Shown one piece after another: positions 1 through 9,985 of a stretch of 64,000 bases of DNA. Origin of the DNA: Synergistaceae bacterium (GTDB lineage: Bacteria > Synergistota > Synergistia > Synergistales > Aminobacteriaceae); contig JAFSJJ010000042.1 of the NCBI GenBank assembly GCA_017439345.1, forward strand, positions 45,119-109,118, written 5' to 3'. The stretch's first letter is position 1. Each line of letters begins with the position of its first letter. A model generated the notes under the pieces. That model ran no database searches, was not told the origin of the DNA, and worked only from the letters and a program-made list of their open reading frames with translations. The position numbers and the translations under genes are program-made.

Positions 1-1
1 C

Positions 2-793
2 AGACGCGCATTAACTTCACTGGGAAAAAATTTTTACGCAGATGATGACATATTAAGAGCTGCTGCAATATTCTCTAATGGCGATGCAAGAACAGCTTTA
101 TCACTCCTTGAGATGATGGCAAATAACGCTCAGGCAGACTCAGAGGGAAAAATAATAATCACTCCTGAAATTTTAGAGCAATGTACATCAAGGAAATCGC
201 TTTTATACGACAAGAACGGAGAAGAGCATTATAACTTGATCTCAGCACTTCATAAATCAATGAGGAACTCAGACCCGGACGCGGCCGTTTACTGGCTTGC
301 AAGGATGCTTGAGTCCGGTGAAGATCCTTTGTACATCGCACGGAGATTGATTCGCTTTGCAAGTGAAGATATAGGACTCGCCGACCCTAACGCGCTTTCA
401 ATGAGTGTAGCCGCTTACAATGCTTGCCACTTTCTGGGTCTTCCTGAATGCAACGTCAATCTTGCCCAAGTCGTAATTCACCTGTCAATAACTCCGAAAT
501 CTAACGCCGTGTATACTGCATATAACTCAGCGAGCAAAGATGCCCTCAAGAGTCTTGCTGAACCTGTGCCGCTCCAGATTCGCAACGCTCCGACAAAGTT
601 AATGCGCGAACTTGATTACGGCAAAGATTATAAATACGCCCACGATTACGAAGACAAGCTAACAGATATGGAATGCTTACCCGATTCACTCAGAGGCCGC
701 GAATACTATCACCCATCAGAACAGGGCAGCGAGTCGCGATACAAGAACAGACTCGAACAAATTAGAAGCTGGAGAAAGTCTCACAAGTCATAA
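2..793 (+). CDS. rarA: Replication-associated recombination protein A (RarA/MgsA), C-terminal part, 5' partial
   Basis: The reading frame is open from the window edge, so the gene starts outside. The visible 263 residues begin in the AAA+ lid (GDARTALSLLE, sensor-2 region) and continue into the oligomerisation domain typical of RarA/MgsA: HKSMRNSDPDAAVYWLARML, GEDPLYIARRLIRFASEDIG, then NAVYTAYNSA. Family knowledge: RarA is a clamp-loader-like ATPase that acts at stalled replication forks. The Walker A and B motifs lie upstream and cannot be checked. The end (KSHKS, stop at 793) is of normal length. No terminator is obvious before the next gene. Confidence 0.93.
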   Translation, partial: RRALTSLGKNFYADDDILRAAAIFSNGDARTALSLLEMMANNAQADSEGKIIITPEILEQCTSRKSLLYDKNGEEHYNLISALHKSMRNSDPDAAVYWLARMLESGEDPLYIARRLIRFASEDIGLADPNALSMSVAAYNACHFLGLPECNVNLAQVVIHLSITPKSNAVYTAYNSASKDALKSLAEPVPLQIRNAPTKLMRELDYGKDYKYAHDYEDKLTDMECLPDSLRGREYYHPSEQGSESRYKNRLEQIRSWRKSHKS

Positions 794-883
794 ATATAAT
801 GTGAAAATTTAGTATGACATGAAAAATTATTTTATATATAATTTACGTTCATAAAATTCATGAGAGGAGAATAAATATTCATT

Positions 884-2001
884 ATGGGACTCAAACTTCT
901 TAAACCTATTAAAGTAAACATTCTTGCGTTAATCTTGCCAGTAATTCTACTGATGGGAGCTTTAGAGCTGAAGCAGCTGTAAATTATATCGATGCCAACG
1001 GGAAGACTCAGAGCACGGACAAAGCAATTAACTTGTCAACAGTATCAGCAGACAGTGACGGCAGCATTACACTTTCAGGAGGATGGTACTACTTAGATCA
1101 GAGTAAAAATGTAAGTGCGAGTATATCATTAAGCGGAAGTGAGGATATACATCTCATCTTGGGCGATGGATACGAACTTCTAACACCAATGATTCAATCA
1201 GAGCAAGACTCAACTGCTTCACTCACCATCTATGCACAAAGCAGCGGAAATAGTGTAGGAAAAATAACGCTTGAAGGTGACTCGTTGTCTTGTGACATGA
1301 CTGTCACGGGCGACATAACAATTAACGGCGGAGATATCACAGTCTCAGGGGACGCAGCTATGATTACGAGCAACGGCGACATAACAATTAACAACGGAAA
1401 TATCTCACTATCAAACCAAAACGGTGGTCCAGCTTACATTCAGAGTCAAGGCAGCAGCGTAACAATTAACGGCGGACAAATCACGGTAAATAGTCAATAT
1501 CAGCAATCCGGGATCATCTGCGGTAATAACGGCACGATAACGTTAGGTTACACAAATGCGGACGACTTTATACAAGCTGCACATTATCTAGCTGGTTCTT
1601 CTGCAACAACTCCGATAATTGCATCAGAAGACATCTTTGTTGACGATAGCAACAACAAATACAGCGGAACTCTCGCAGCTGGCTCAATCGACGGCAAAAA
1701 GTTAGTTCCGTTGTCAATCACCGTGAAATTTGAGGCTAACAACGGCACCGGTACAATGAGTGATCAAACTATTGTTTACGGTATTCCAAAGACCCTGACT
1801 GAGAACGCTTTCAATAGGGACGACTACATATTCGAGAACTGGAACACCGGGACAAACGGTGACGGGGATTCATACGAGGACAAAGAGGAAATAAAATGCG
1901 AGAGCAATGATGTAGGGAAAACATTAACTCTCTATGCTCAGTGGCTGCGTCCGATAACTTATATACTTAACGGAGGCACTAACAGCTCTTCAAATCCTTA
2001 A
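884..2001 (+). pseudogene. InlB-repeat surface protein, N-terminal fragment (frameshift plus nonsense codon)
   Basis: ATG 884 follows a GAGAGGAGA ribosome site and encodes a signal peptide (MGLKLLKP..., hydrophobic ILALILPVILLMG) that runs into a stop at 980. From about 958 a frame one base earlier reads FRAEAAVNYIDANG and stays open, so one base appears missing near 950-965. The following ~230 residues are Gly/Asn-rich repeats such as GDITINGGDITVSG, resembling beta-helical adhesin sequence. A first InlB-type repeat follows (VKFEANNGTGTM, LYAQW). TAA at 1999-2001 interrupts the frame, which continues unbroken in sequence style afterwards. This is the first of three pieces of one gene reaching 5656. 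Confidence 0.75.
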
Positions 2002-2907
2002 GGCTACAAGGAGAATGCTTCTGATTCTACATATCTTTACGATGCTACAAGGACGGGCTACACGTTCGGAGGCTGGTTTGATAACAAACAATTAACCGGT
2101 GACAAAGTAACGGAGATCCCTGCAAATTCTACGGGTCTAAAAACTTTTTATGCTAAGTGGACAATCAATCAATACACTTTGAGTTTTAACACCAACGGAG
2201 GCACACCGGCAACAATAGAAGCTATAACTCAAGACTTCGAGACATCGATAACAGCTCCGGAAAATCCTACAAGGGAGCATTACACCTTCAGCGGCTGGAG
2301 TCCTTCAATTCCTGCAAGTATGCCTGCTCAAGATATGACTTGTACAGCACAGTGGACACCTGTAAATTACTCAATAACTTATAATATGAACAACGGAACT
2401 AATAACTCTAACAATCCATCAACATATACGATTGAGTCAAATGCAATAACTCTTCAGGCTCCCACTCGAACAGGCTATGATTTTGCGGGCTGGACGGGAA
2501 GCAACAGCTCGACTGCTCAGACAAGCGTAACAATCGCTAAAGGTTCAACCGGCAATAAGAGCTACACGGCTAACTGGACTCCGATAACTTACACTATAAG
2601 TTACACACTCAACGGCGGTAGTGTTTCGGGTAATAATCCTACGAGCTATACGATTGAATCAAATGCAATAACTCTGAATAATCCGACTCGAACAGGCTAC
2701 ACGTTCAAAGGCTGGAGCGGGACTGGCTTAAACGGAGACTCTAACACAAGCGTAACGATAGCGAACGGCTCAACAGGCAACAGAACATACACTGCTAACT
2801 GGACTCCGATAATTTACACTATAACTTATGACTTGAAGGGCGGCACTGTTTCTACTAATAACCCGGCAAAATACACGATTGAAATCAGAAGATATAACGC
2901 TGAATAA
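2002..2907 (+). pseudogene. InlB-repeat surface protein, middle fragment
   Basis: This piece directly continues the frame of the upstream fragment after the TAA at 1999 (GYKENASDSTYLYDATRTGY). It contains four or five ~70-residue InlB/Listeria-Bacteroides repeats, each with the pattern Y-x-I-x-Y-x-L/M-N-G-G/T ... NPTxYTIES ... RTGYxFxGWxG ... TANWTP. Such repeats form extended stalks on secreted surface proteins. An extra A in GAAATCA near 2880 shifts the frame, so it ends with an artefactual IRRYNAE at 2907, while the true continuation SEDITLNNPTRTAY lies in the next frame. Without a start signal of its own, this part is unlikely to be translated. Confidence 0.75.
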
Positions 2908-5656
2908 TCCTACAAGAACAGCATACACATTTGACGGCTGGACAGGAAGCAAGGACATCGCACCAGATTCACCGGATATAACTGTAATAATTTCTAAAGG
3001 CTCAATAGGCAACAGGAGCTATACCGCTAACTGGACAGTGATAACTTACACTATAAGCTATGACCTGAAGGGCGGCACTGTCTCACCTGATAACCCTGTA
3101 AGCTACGACATTGAATCAGATGACATAATATTAACTAATCCCACGAAAACTTATTATGTCTTCACAGGCTGGACGGGGACTGACTTAACGCAGGCAACTG
3201 ACCCCGTAACTATTCAAACAGGCTCGTACGGCGACCGTTCATACACTGCGACATGGGCAATAAACAAAGAATTATGGGGCGGTGATGATGCTGACGGCTC
3301 GGCAGAAAAACCTTACGTAATAACTACTCTTGACGGCTGGGAGCTGCTCGCTCACGAAATCAACGTAGAGGGCAATTCTGATCTTTACAGCGCCGATATA
3401 TTTATTCTCAGCGCAGATTTGACAGTTAGCACCATGATTAAGAACTTCAAAGGCACATTCGACGGGGGCGGGCATGTTCTAACACTTGATATTAATTCTA
3501 ATGAAGACTACGCTGCTCCATTCCAAGAAGTTTACGGTGCGACGATCAAGAATTTAGTTATCAGAGGCACGATCATAACGAGCGGTGATTATGCAGGCGG
3601 AATTATAGGCACGTCATCGGGTGATACTTACATCGAAAACTGCGTGTTTGCAGGAAAACTCTTAGTTACAGACTCTAACCCCAATGCAGTCAGCGGCGGC
3701 TTTGTAGGCGAGAACAACGGGACTCTCACGATAACAAAGGGCTTCTATGTACCGGCGGAACTTGAGGACGGCGAGAAGGAATTAAACGCAAACGGTTCTG
3801 CGACTTTCACACGAGATAATAACAACGCGACAAGCACAATCACTGACAGCTATTATCTTTACACTTTGGGAACTGCTCAGGGCCTGCAGGCTTACTTTGT
3901 GAGTTCAGTAGAAGGCATTAACATAGCTCTTGCAGAAGATACTCAAAAGGGCTTCAGCTTTGACGAAGTGATTTACGCAGGCGGTAACGAAAACGTAACA
4001 CTCACAATCACAGGAATAGGCGACGAGCGAACCGGTTACACATTCAACGGCTACAAACCCAGCGCAGGAAATTTGATAGAGGCCGGAGATGAATTTTTGC
4101 TGATTATGCCTGAAGATGACGTAATTATTTCGTTCAATTATGGCGCAAATGTTTATACTATCAGCTTTAACCCTAACAACGGCACAGGGACTCAAATTCC
4201 GGATATGTACATAACTTACGATGCAGGAGAATATACTCTAACGGCGAACACTTACACACGAACGGGCTATGACTTCACGGGCTGGAACACTCTTAGTGAC
4301 GGCTCTGGAATATCTTTCGCGGATAAGGCAGCAATTAAGAACCTCACCAACAATATCACCCTTTATGCTCAGTGGCAGGCGATAACTTACTCGATAACAT
4401 ATAATCTTGACGGAGGCACACTAGCTCAAGACAACCCAACAAGCTACACGATTGAAACAGAGTCATTTACTCTCACCAATCCGACTAAGGACGGCTACAC
4501 TTTCACAGGCTGGACAGGTACAGACTTAACCGAAGCGACTCAGACCCTAACGATTAATCAAGGCTCAACAGGTGATAGAGAATACACAGCGAATTACACA
4601 CAAAATCAGCAGGAACAGCAAGAACAGGAATCTGAACAGGAAGCTGAACAAGAATCTGAACAAGAATCTGAACAGGAACAGGAGCAGTATGAGGACACGA
4701 TTACAGATACTCCTGAAAGCCTGAATAATATGACTCCTGAACAGAAAGCAGCTGTGATAAATTTAACTCTTACTGACAGCGGGACTACAACAATAACGGA
4801 CTTATCGCAGGTAAACTTTGAGGGTTTTACGAACTTAACTAATCTTGACTTGTCAAAGCTCACGAATCTTGAAGAAGCTGACCTGAGCAAGATCCCTGAA
4901 TCCGTGAAAAACGTAAACCTCCAGAATTCTAATATCAGCTCACTGAAACTCCATAACAGCAAAGTAGAGCGAGTCAATGCTGCCGGCTGCAAAAATCTCA
5001 CGAACATTGACGCAGAAGATAACACTTCACTCACTGAATTAAACGTGAGCGAGTCAAATATTACCATGATAAACGTCAAGAACTGCTCGAGACTTCAGAG
5101 TCTTAACTGTTCATCGTGCGACATTGAAGCAGGTTATCTGAATCTCGAAGGCTGCATAAATCTTGTATTACTTGACATCAGCAGGAATCATTTCGGATGG
5201 TTCGACTATGACGAGGCAAATCTCAGCGCGTTGAATTATTTTGACTGCTACAGCCAAGATATAAAAGACTGGGAGAGCAAGAAAACTTTCAGCTTCACGA
5301 AATTCTTTAACTCAGGCGATGTAACTGCAGCAGGCGTTGAGATCATGGCTTCAGCGTACATTAATAACATTTATGATATTACCGGTTATACTGCAAGCGG
5401 CGACGAGATAATCACAGAATATGACCCTCAGCCTGGAGTCGCAACGTTCGAGAGTGCTCCTGCTGTGATAAAATATTTTTACGATACAGGCTTTGATAAT
5501 TCGAGCATGGACGTAACTATTCGCGCATCAAGTTACAACGATGAAGACGAATCTAATTATCTTGACGACTCAGGCTGCGGGGGCTGCAACTCCGGGTTAA
5601 CTTTCTCATCATTAATCTTTGCAATGTTCGCGTTCATGTTCAATAAGAGACGTTAA
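2879..5656 (+). pseudogene. InlB-repeat/LRR surface protein, C-terminal fragment with Synergist-CTERM anchor
   Basis: An open frame of 925 codons (nominal TTG start) holds the rest of the broken gene. It has two more InlB repeats, then a GLUG-like segment (residues ~135-270, GTFDGGGHVLTL, ENCVFAGKL). Two further InlB repeats (~425-575) are followed by a Gln/Glu-rich linker built on an EQESEQEAEQ theme. A leucine-rich-repeat block comes next (~620-745, LTNLTNLDLSKLTNLEEADL). The tail SGCGGCNSGL, a hydrophobic segment and NKRR is the Synergist-CTERM processing and anchoring signal of Synergistota. Intact, this would be a ~1,600-residue surface adhesin. This piece lacks a signal peptide. Confidence 0.8.
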
Positions 5657-5668
5657 TAATAATAAATT

Positions 5669-5699
5669 TTCCCTCTGAGTCATCACGGCCCGGAGGGAA
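5669..5699. terminator. Hairpin between convergent transcription units
   Basis: TTCCCTCTG (5669-5677) pairs with CGGAGGGAA (5691-5699), nine pairs with one G-U, around a 13-base loop. It lies between the adhesin pseudogene and the end of the thiamine operon. On the minus strand it is followed by an AAAATTTATT tract, so it is a weak-to-moderate, possibly bidirectional terminator. Confidence 0.5.
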
Positions 5700-5701
5700 T
5701 T

Positions 5702-5735
5702 CAATTACTAATACATTTACTAATACAACTTCACG
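5702..5735 (-). repeat. 34-bp dispersed repeat, copy 1
   Basis: Read on the minus strand, this segment is identical over 34 bases to 54621-54654 on the plus strand. It contains GTATTAGTAA twice, separated by AT. It starts 25 bases after the thiN stop codon, in the sense direction of that operon. Confidence 0.8.
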
Positions 5736-5760
5736 AGATTAACGCACTCGATAACTTCAT

Positions 5761-6402
5761 TTACTCAGAAAAATTTTTACGTATTACAACGAGAAGCAGA
5801 CTCCCTTCACGTAAAGAAATCTGCGCGTCATGTTCAGGACTCAAAACTTCATTGCTTACTCCGTATTGATATGATGATTTTATTTCGCCGTCAGTCAGAT
5901 TATATTTTGCTCCCGTGATATTTATTCCCCGTGCAATGCCTGATATATTTATCAGCGAGAAGAATTTACAACCCCACTTGATATTCACTCTCTCACCAGC
6001 ACTAATAATGCTCATCTCTGAATAGTCATCAAGAATTACTGCGCTCTTTCCTGACTCTTTCAGCATCATCAAAGCATAAATATTAGCAAGAGTATGATCT
6101 ATCCTGCCTCCTGTTACCCCGATTAGAATAAACTCAATGAAGCCGAGCCTTATTCCCTCTTTGACTGCATAAATAGTATCAGTGTCGTCTTTCACAACTG
6201 GAAGGACTATAACATTATTCAAGTCATCAGGCTTTGAGTGAGAGTCAAAATCTCCGATTATTAAATCAGGTTCATGAAGCAGAGAGTCTTTATGATTCAA
6301 TCCGCAGTCGCAGTAAATAAAGTAGTCATCATCACGCAGATATTCACGGATTAGAGCATAATTCTTGATTTCAGCTCCTCCGGCAATAACGCAGCGTTTC
6401 AT
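5761..6402 (-). CDS. thiN: Thiamine pyrophosphokinase
   Basis: The 213-residue protein matches the bacterial thiamine pyrophosphokinase family, which transfers pyrophosphate from ATP to thiamine to give thiamine diphosphate in the cytoplasm. Visible motifs are VIAGGAEIKNY near the start, the substrate/metal motif LIIGDFDSHS (~residues 46-55), DDTDTIYAVKEG (~72-83) and GVTGGRIDHTLANI (~93-106). Length is normal for the family. It is the last gene of the riboswitch-controlled thiamine operon and overlaps thiD by four bases, indicating translational coupling. Its presence lets the cell use thiamine directly without a thiamine-phosphate kinase. Confidence 0.93.
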   Translation of the reverse strand: MKRCVIAGGAEIKNYALIREYLRDDDYFIYCDCGLNHKDSLLHEPDLIIGDFDSHSKPDDLNNVIVLPVVKDDTDTIYAVKEGIRLGFIEFILIGVTGGRIDHTLANIYALMMLKESGKSAVILDDYSEMSIISAGERVNIKWGCKFFSLINISGIARGINITGAKYNLTDGEIKSSYQYGVSNEVLSPEHDAQISLREGSLLLVVIRKNFSE

Positions 6403-7205
6403 GATTTATATTCTGCAAATTTCCCGGAAAGATTAAAGCTGTGATTCATCGGCCCGCACCCTTTGCCAAGATCAAGCATTGAACTCAAAGCACCTGAAAT
6501 ATATTCTTTAGCTCGACTCACAGACTCACTGAGCGAGAAACCTTTTGCCAGATTAGCAGCTATTGCACTCGATAACGTACAGCCTGTACCGTGAGTGTTA
6601 TTCGTGTTGATTCTTTTGCCGAGAAACCATTTTGACTCACAGGACGAATACAATAAATCATTTGCGTTATTCACATCATGGCCGCCCTTAACGAGTACTG
6701 AGCATTTATATTCTGCGTTAATAATTTTCGCAGCTTGAGTCATATCTTCTTGATTATTAATCTTTATGCCTGATAATATCTCAGCTTCAGGAATGTTAGG
6801 CGTTATTAGCATTGACAATGGGATTAACTCTTCAGTGAGCGTTATAACTGCGTCATCGTCAATCAATTTTGCACCGCTCGTTGAGACCATCACAGGGTCA
6901 AGAACAATATTTTTTGCGTGATAGAATTTCAGTGCCTCTGCTATCGTGTGAATTAATTTAGAACTCGATACCATGCCTATTTTTATTGCGTCAGGGTAAA
7001 TGTCATCGAACACTGCATTAATTTGCTGCCTCAAGAATTCAGAACTTGACTCCTGAACTGCAAAGACTCCTGTTGTATTCTGAGCTGTCATAGCTGTTAC
7101 TGCGCTCATTGCAAAGACTCCGTTTAGTGCCATAGTCTTTATGTCAGCTTGAATCCCTGCTCCTCCTGATGAGTCACTGCCTGCGATCGTTAATGCTGTC
7201 TTCAT
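6399..7205 (-). CDS. thiD: Hydroxymethylpyrimidine (phosphate) kinase
   Basis: This 268-residue ribokinase-fold enzyme phosphorylates 4-amino-5-hydroxymethyl-2-methylpyrimidine twice for thiamine synthesis. The N-terminus ALTIAGSDSSGGAGIQADIK, the AMTAQNTTGV segment, the DPVMVSTSGAKL block and the C-terminal NTHGTGCTLSSAIAANLA anion-hole/catalytic motif are all intact. It is the fourth gene of the operon. It overlaps the HAD gene upstream (ATGA at 7202-7205) and thiN downstream by four bases. No thiC is seen in the window, so its substrate is probably salvaged or made elsewhere. Confidence 0.95.
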   Translation of the reverse strand: MKTALTIAGSDSSGGAGIQADIKTMALNGVFAMSAVTAMTAQNTTGVFAVQESSSEFLRQQINAVFDDIYPDAIKIGMVSSSKLIHTIAEALKFYHAKNIVLDPVMVSTSGAKLIDDDAVITLTEELIPLSMLITPNIPEAEILSGIKINNQEDMTQAAKIINAEYKCSVLVKGGHDVNNANDLLYSSCESKWFLGKRINTNNTHGTGCTLSSAIAANLAKGFSLSESVSRAKEYISGALSSMLDLGKGCGPMNHSFNLSGKFAEYKS

Positions 7206-7834
7206 AATGTGAACTGCCTCCAGTCTGTAATGTAATAATCTGATAACTTCATAATTTCTGATTGATAATTTATGTTCGAGTCGTCCTGAACTCCTGCAAT
7301 GATAAAACCCGACTCTTTAGCTGTCTTGATTGCAAATAAAGCGTCTTCAAACACTATGATATTTTCAGGCTTTGAGTCTAGAAACTTTGCGCACTCGTGA
7401 AAAATTTTTGACTCGTTCTTGTTAGTCTCAAATTCTGAACACGTGAATATATTTGCGAAATAATTATTTATTCCGTTCCTGATTAGAGCTGACTGCAATA
7501 AATCTTTATCGCCTGAAGTTGCAATGACTGACGGGATATTAAATCTCTCAAGAAAGTTTTTAACTCCAGGCTTGAGTCTGACTTCATGAACGTAAAAATT
7601 CTCGATAATCTTTAATATAGACTCCTGAATCTGATTCAGTGAAGCATTTATCTTGTAACGAGTCTGCAAATAATAGCTGCTCTGTTCAAGGCTCATGTCA
7701 TAAAGAATTTCAGATAAGCCTTCTTCAGGAGTGATATTCATGCTCTCTAAGTATCTCGCTCCCAGTTCGTCCCAGATATGCATTGAGTCTAATAATGTCC
7801 CGTCAGCGTCAAATACAGCACCGTTAATATTCAT
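7202..7834 (-). CDS. HAD-superfamily phosphatase in the thiamine operon (candidate thiamine-phosphate phosphatase)
   Basis: A 210-residue HAD subfamily IA hydrolase. Motif I is VFDADGTLLDS (nucleophile and acid Asp at ~residues 8 and 10), motif II is IATSGDKDLL, and motif III/IV includes a Lys (NKNESKIFHECA) and ENIIVFEDALFAI. The cap domain lies at ~residues 15-85. It sits between thiE and thiD with four-base overlaps on both sides, so co-translation is likely. HAD phosphatases that act on thiamine monophosphate are known in plants and some bacteria. Paired here with ThiE and ThiN, that is the most economical role, but specificity cannot be read from sequence. A general sugar-phosphate or beta-phosphoglucomutase-like activity is an alternative. 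Confidence 0.8.
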   Translation of the reverse strand: MNINGAVFDADGTLLDSMHIWDELGARYLESMNITPEEGLSEILYDMSLEQSSYYLQTRYKINASLNQIQESILKIIENFYVHEVRLKPGVKNFLERFNIPSVIATSGDKDLLQSALIRNGINNYFANIFTCSEFETNKNESKIFHECAKFLDSKPENIIVFEDALFAIKTAKESGFIIAGVQDDSNINYQSEIMKLSDYYITDWRQFTL

Positions 7835-8469
7835 GCAAATAATTTCTCTGATACAGAACGCAATTTATATGAAGCCGCCCTGATGTCATCACTTGCAAAG
7901 ATTGCGCTAATCACTGCTACACCTGCAATGCCTGAACCTGAAAGCTCGTGAATATTATTAATGCTTATTCCTCCGATTGCGACGACAGGAATATTTACGG
8001 CCTCACAAATTTTTCTCAAGTCATCGTGAGTTATATCTACAGCATCAGACTTTGACCCCGTGTGAAAGACTGCTCCTGCTCCCAGATAGTCAGCTCCTTT
8101 AGACTCAGCAAGCAATGCCTCTTGATAATTCCTGACTGATACGCCCAAAATTTTGTCATGACCTATTAATTCTCTTACTCTGCCTGCCTCCATGTCTTCT
8201 TGGCCTACGTGGACTCCGTCCGCATTTATATCGAGTGCTAAATTGACATCATCATTAATGATAAACGGAACTTGAAACTCTCTGCATAGTTCTTGAATCT
8301 CTATAGCTTCGGACTTGAATGACTCGTAATCTAAATCTTTCTCGCGTAATTGAACAAGAGTCGCTCCTCCTGTTAGAGCCTCTTTGACATCGTGATATAA
8401 AGTCCTTCCATTGAGCCAGTGCCTGTCAGTTACAGCGTACAGCGTTAAATCATGTCTAGCGAACTTCAT
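7831..8469 (-). CDS. thiE: Thiamine-phosphate synthase
   Basis: This TIM-barrel enzyme joins hydroxymethylpyrimidine diphosphate and hydroxyethylthiazole phosphate to thiamine monophosphate. Motifs include LYAVTDRHWL at the start, LVQLREKDLD, FIINDDVNLAL, ADGVHVGQEDM, YLGAGAVFHTGSK and VAIGGISINN. The start at 8469 is preferred over the ATG at 8484 because AAGGTG lies seven bases before it. Either start lies inside the end of thiM. The protein is ~212 residues, a normal length. Confidence 0.93.
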   Translation of the reverse strand: MKFARHDLTLYAVTDRHWLNGRTLYHDVKEALTGGATLVQLREKDLDYESFKSEAIEIQELCREFQVPFIINDDVNLALDINADGVHVGQEDMEAGRVRELIGHDKILGVSVRNYQEALLAESKGADYLGAGAVFHTGSKSDAVDITHDDLRKICEAVNIPVVAIGGISINNIHELSGSGIAGVAVISAIFASDDIRAASYKLRSVSEKLFA

Positions 8470-9277
8470 ATTTTGCACCTTCATTCAGAGTCTTAGCGTC
8501 CATGTTATATAGTGCGTCAATGATTTTATTTCTGTATGTCGAATTCCCTTCGCCGTCCTGAAGCCGAGTAAAAGCTATTTCCCCTGCAAGTCCCATCATG
8601 CACACACAAGCAGCACACGCCTCGAGCTTATGATCATGATTAGCAGCAACAAAGGCCGTCATTATTCCAGAGAGCTGGCAGCCTGTACCCGTAATCCTTC
8701 CCATTTCAGGTTTGCCGTTGCGAATCACAAAGCACCTTGACGAGTCAGAAACTAAATCAATTGCACCAGTAAGAGCAATAATGCAGCCCGAAGACTTCGC
8801 GAAATCTTTCACAAAGTCAATCATGAATGCAAGATTATCATCATTAACCGAGTCTGCCTTGTCAGCGTCTACCCCGTGAGTCGTCCCTGAACCCATTGCA
8901 AGAGTCTTAATCTCTGAAGCATTGCCCCTGATTACGTCAAATTTTATCTGCTTGAGTAAATCTAGTGCTGTGTTAGTTCTGAGTGAGCTTGCACCTGCTC
9001 CGACAGGGTCTAATAATAAAGCGCGGCCAAGTTCTGAAGCTATCCTGCCGGATTTAAACATGCTCTCTATAGTTCGTGAATTCAGAGTCCCTATATTAAT
9101 ATTTAACCCGTTACATATTGCAGTGATCTCTACTGCGTCATCAGGTTCATCGGCCATAATAGGACTTGCACCGCAGGCGAGTAAAGCATTAGCAACGTCA
9201 TTAACAGTAACATAATTCGTGATATTATGAATAAGCGGCGAAAATTTGCGGACATTATCAAGATACCTGCCTAACAT
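8456..9277 (-). CDS. thiM: Hydroxyethylthiazole kinase
   Basis: ThiM phosphorylates salvaged 4-methyl-5-(2-hydroxyethyl)thiazole. The ribokinase-like protein shows PLIHNITNYVTVNDVANALL, CGASPIMADEP, LLDPVGAGAS, VIRGNASEIKTLA and the catalytic RITGTGCQLSGI. The ATG at 9277 is chosen because AAGGAG ends nine bases before it. An upstream ATG at 9295 would include that Shine-Dalgarno sequence in the coding region. It is the first gene of the operon, 67 bases downstream of the TPP riboswitch. This is a salvage-type thiamine locus: thiG, thiF and thiC are absent here. Confidence 0.93.
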   Translation of the reverse strand: MLGRYLDNVRKFSPLIHNITNYVTVNDVANALLACGASPIMADEPDDAVEITAICNGLNINIGTLNSRTIESMFKSGRIASELGRALLLDPVGAGASSLRTNTALDLLKQIKFDVIRGNASEIKTLAMGSGTTHGVDADKADSVNDDNLAFMIDFVKDFAKSSGCIIALTGAIDLVSDSSRCFVIRNGKPEMGRITGTGCQLSGIMTAFVAANHDHKLEACAACVCMMGLAGEIAFTRLQDGEGNSTYRNKIIDALYNMDAKTLNEGAKYEVR

Positions 9278-9343
9278 AAATAAATTCTCCTTCATGAATT
9301 CTAAATTTGGGATTGTGCATACAGTGAAAGTTTTGATTCTATA

Positions 9344-9434
9344 ACGCTCCCTACGCCGGCATTACCCGGATCAGGTTCATATGGTCGGAATAAATAATTA
9401 ATTCCCTCTCAGCCTGTATAAACAAGCTCCCATT
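9344..9434 (-). promoter_or_regulatory. TPP riboswitch (THI element)
   Basis: On the minus strand the region reads GGGAGC, a short arm, then the conserved GGCTGAGAGGG, a variable P3 stem, CGACC, ATATGAACCTGATCCGGGTA, ATGCCGGCGTAGGGAGC. The terminal GGGAGC/GCTCCC ends form P1. This is the canonical thiamine-pyrophosphate aptamer, placed directly upstream of thiM and therefore controlling the whole thiMED-HAD-thiN operon. I did not resolve the expression platform; sequestration of the thiM ribosome site is plausible. Confidence 0.95.
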
Positions 9435-9615
9435 AAAAATTTTTATTTCAAGTTTTAATCAAGTTAATAATTTAATCGTGAATTATATCTCATAAAAAGT
9501 AAATATGAAACGTAAAGAAAATCTCATTTATAATTCATTATGTATGTTTTGTGAAGATTGCTATAAAGATTTTTGTACTTGACAGGCTTGACAGATTTTT
9601 ATTCAACATGTAATC

Positions 9616-9644
9616 TTTACAACATCAACGCTCTGTTTTATAAT
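9616..9644 (+). promoter_or_regulatory. Sigma-70-type promoter of the cold-shock gene
   Basis: TTTACA (-35, 9616-9621), a 17-base spacer and TATAAT (-10, 9639-9644). Transcription would start near 9651, leaving a ~55-base leader before the csp start, in keeping with cold-shock mRNAs. Confidence 0.7.
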
Positions 9645-9706
9645 TCAGGGCATAAGATATGTTTTTTATTTTCACAGTATTATATATTTATCAGGAGGCT
9701 TTTTTA

Positions 9707-9910
9707 ATGGCACAGGGTACCGTAAAGTGGTTCAACGAAAGCAAAGGGTACGGATTTATTACCGCTGACGAGGGTAAAGACGTTTTTGTTCACTTCAGCG
9801 CAATTCAGGGCGAGGGCTTCAAGACTCTCAATGAGGGTCAGAAGGTTTCATTTGACATCGTCACGGGGGAGAAAGGACCTCAGGCTGCCAACGTTGTAAA
9901 GCTGTCGTAG
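9707..9910 (+). CDS. Cold-shock domain protein (CspA family)
   Basis: A 67-residue single OB-fold protein, [19 protein letters not shown], with both RNA-binding motifs: KGYGFI (RNP1, ~residues 15-20) and VFVHF (RNP2, ~27-31). Such proteins bind single-stranded RNA/DNA and melt mRNA structure. The start at 9707 is set by AGGAGG at 9693-9698; a longer frame from 9659 only adds unrelated residues. It is a single-gene unit with its own promoter and terminator. Confidence 0.96.
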   Translation: MAQGTVKWFNESKGYGFITADEGKDVFVHFSAIQGEGFKTLNEGQKVSFDIVTGEKGPQAANVVKLS

Positions 9911-9985
9911 TAAGTAAGTCTCCTGCATCCCGCGAAATCCACAAGGCAGCAGATTAATCACTTGACAATTAATTAAAAAATTATT

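Noticed and set aside
950..2900. Programmed frameshifting in the adhesin gene
   Set aside because: The first two breaks have no slippery heptamer with a following structure that I can see, and one of the three breaks is a plain in-frame TAA, which frameshifting cannot explain.
4606..5079. Minus-strand 157-residue Cys/Ser-rich ORF
   Set aside because: It is the reverse of the Gln/Glu-rich linker and LRR codons, an artefact of repetitive sequence.
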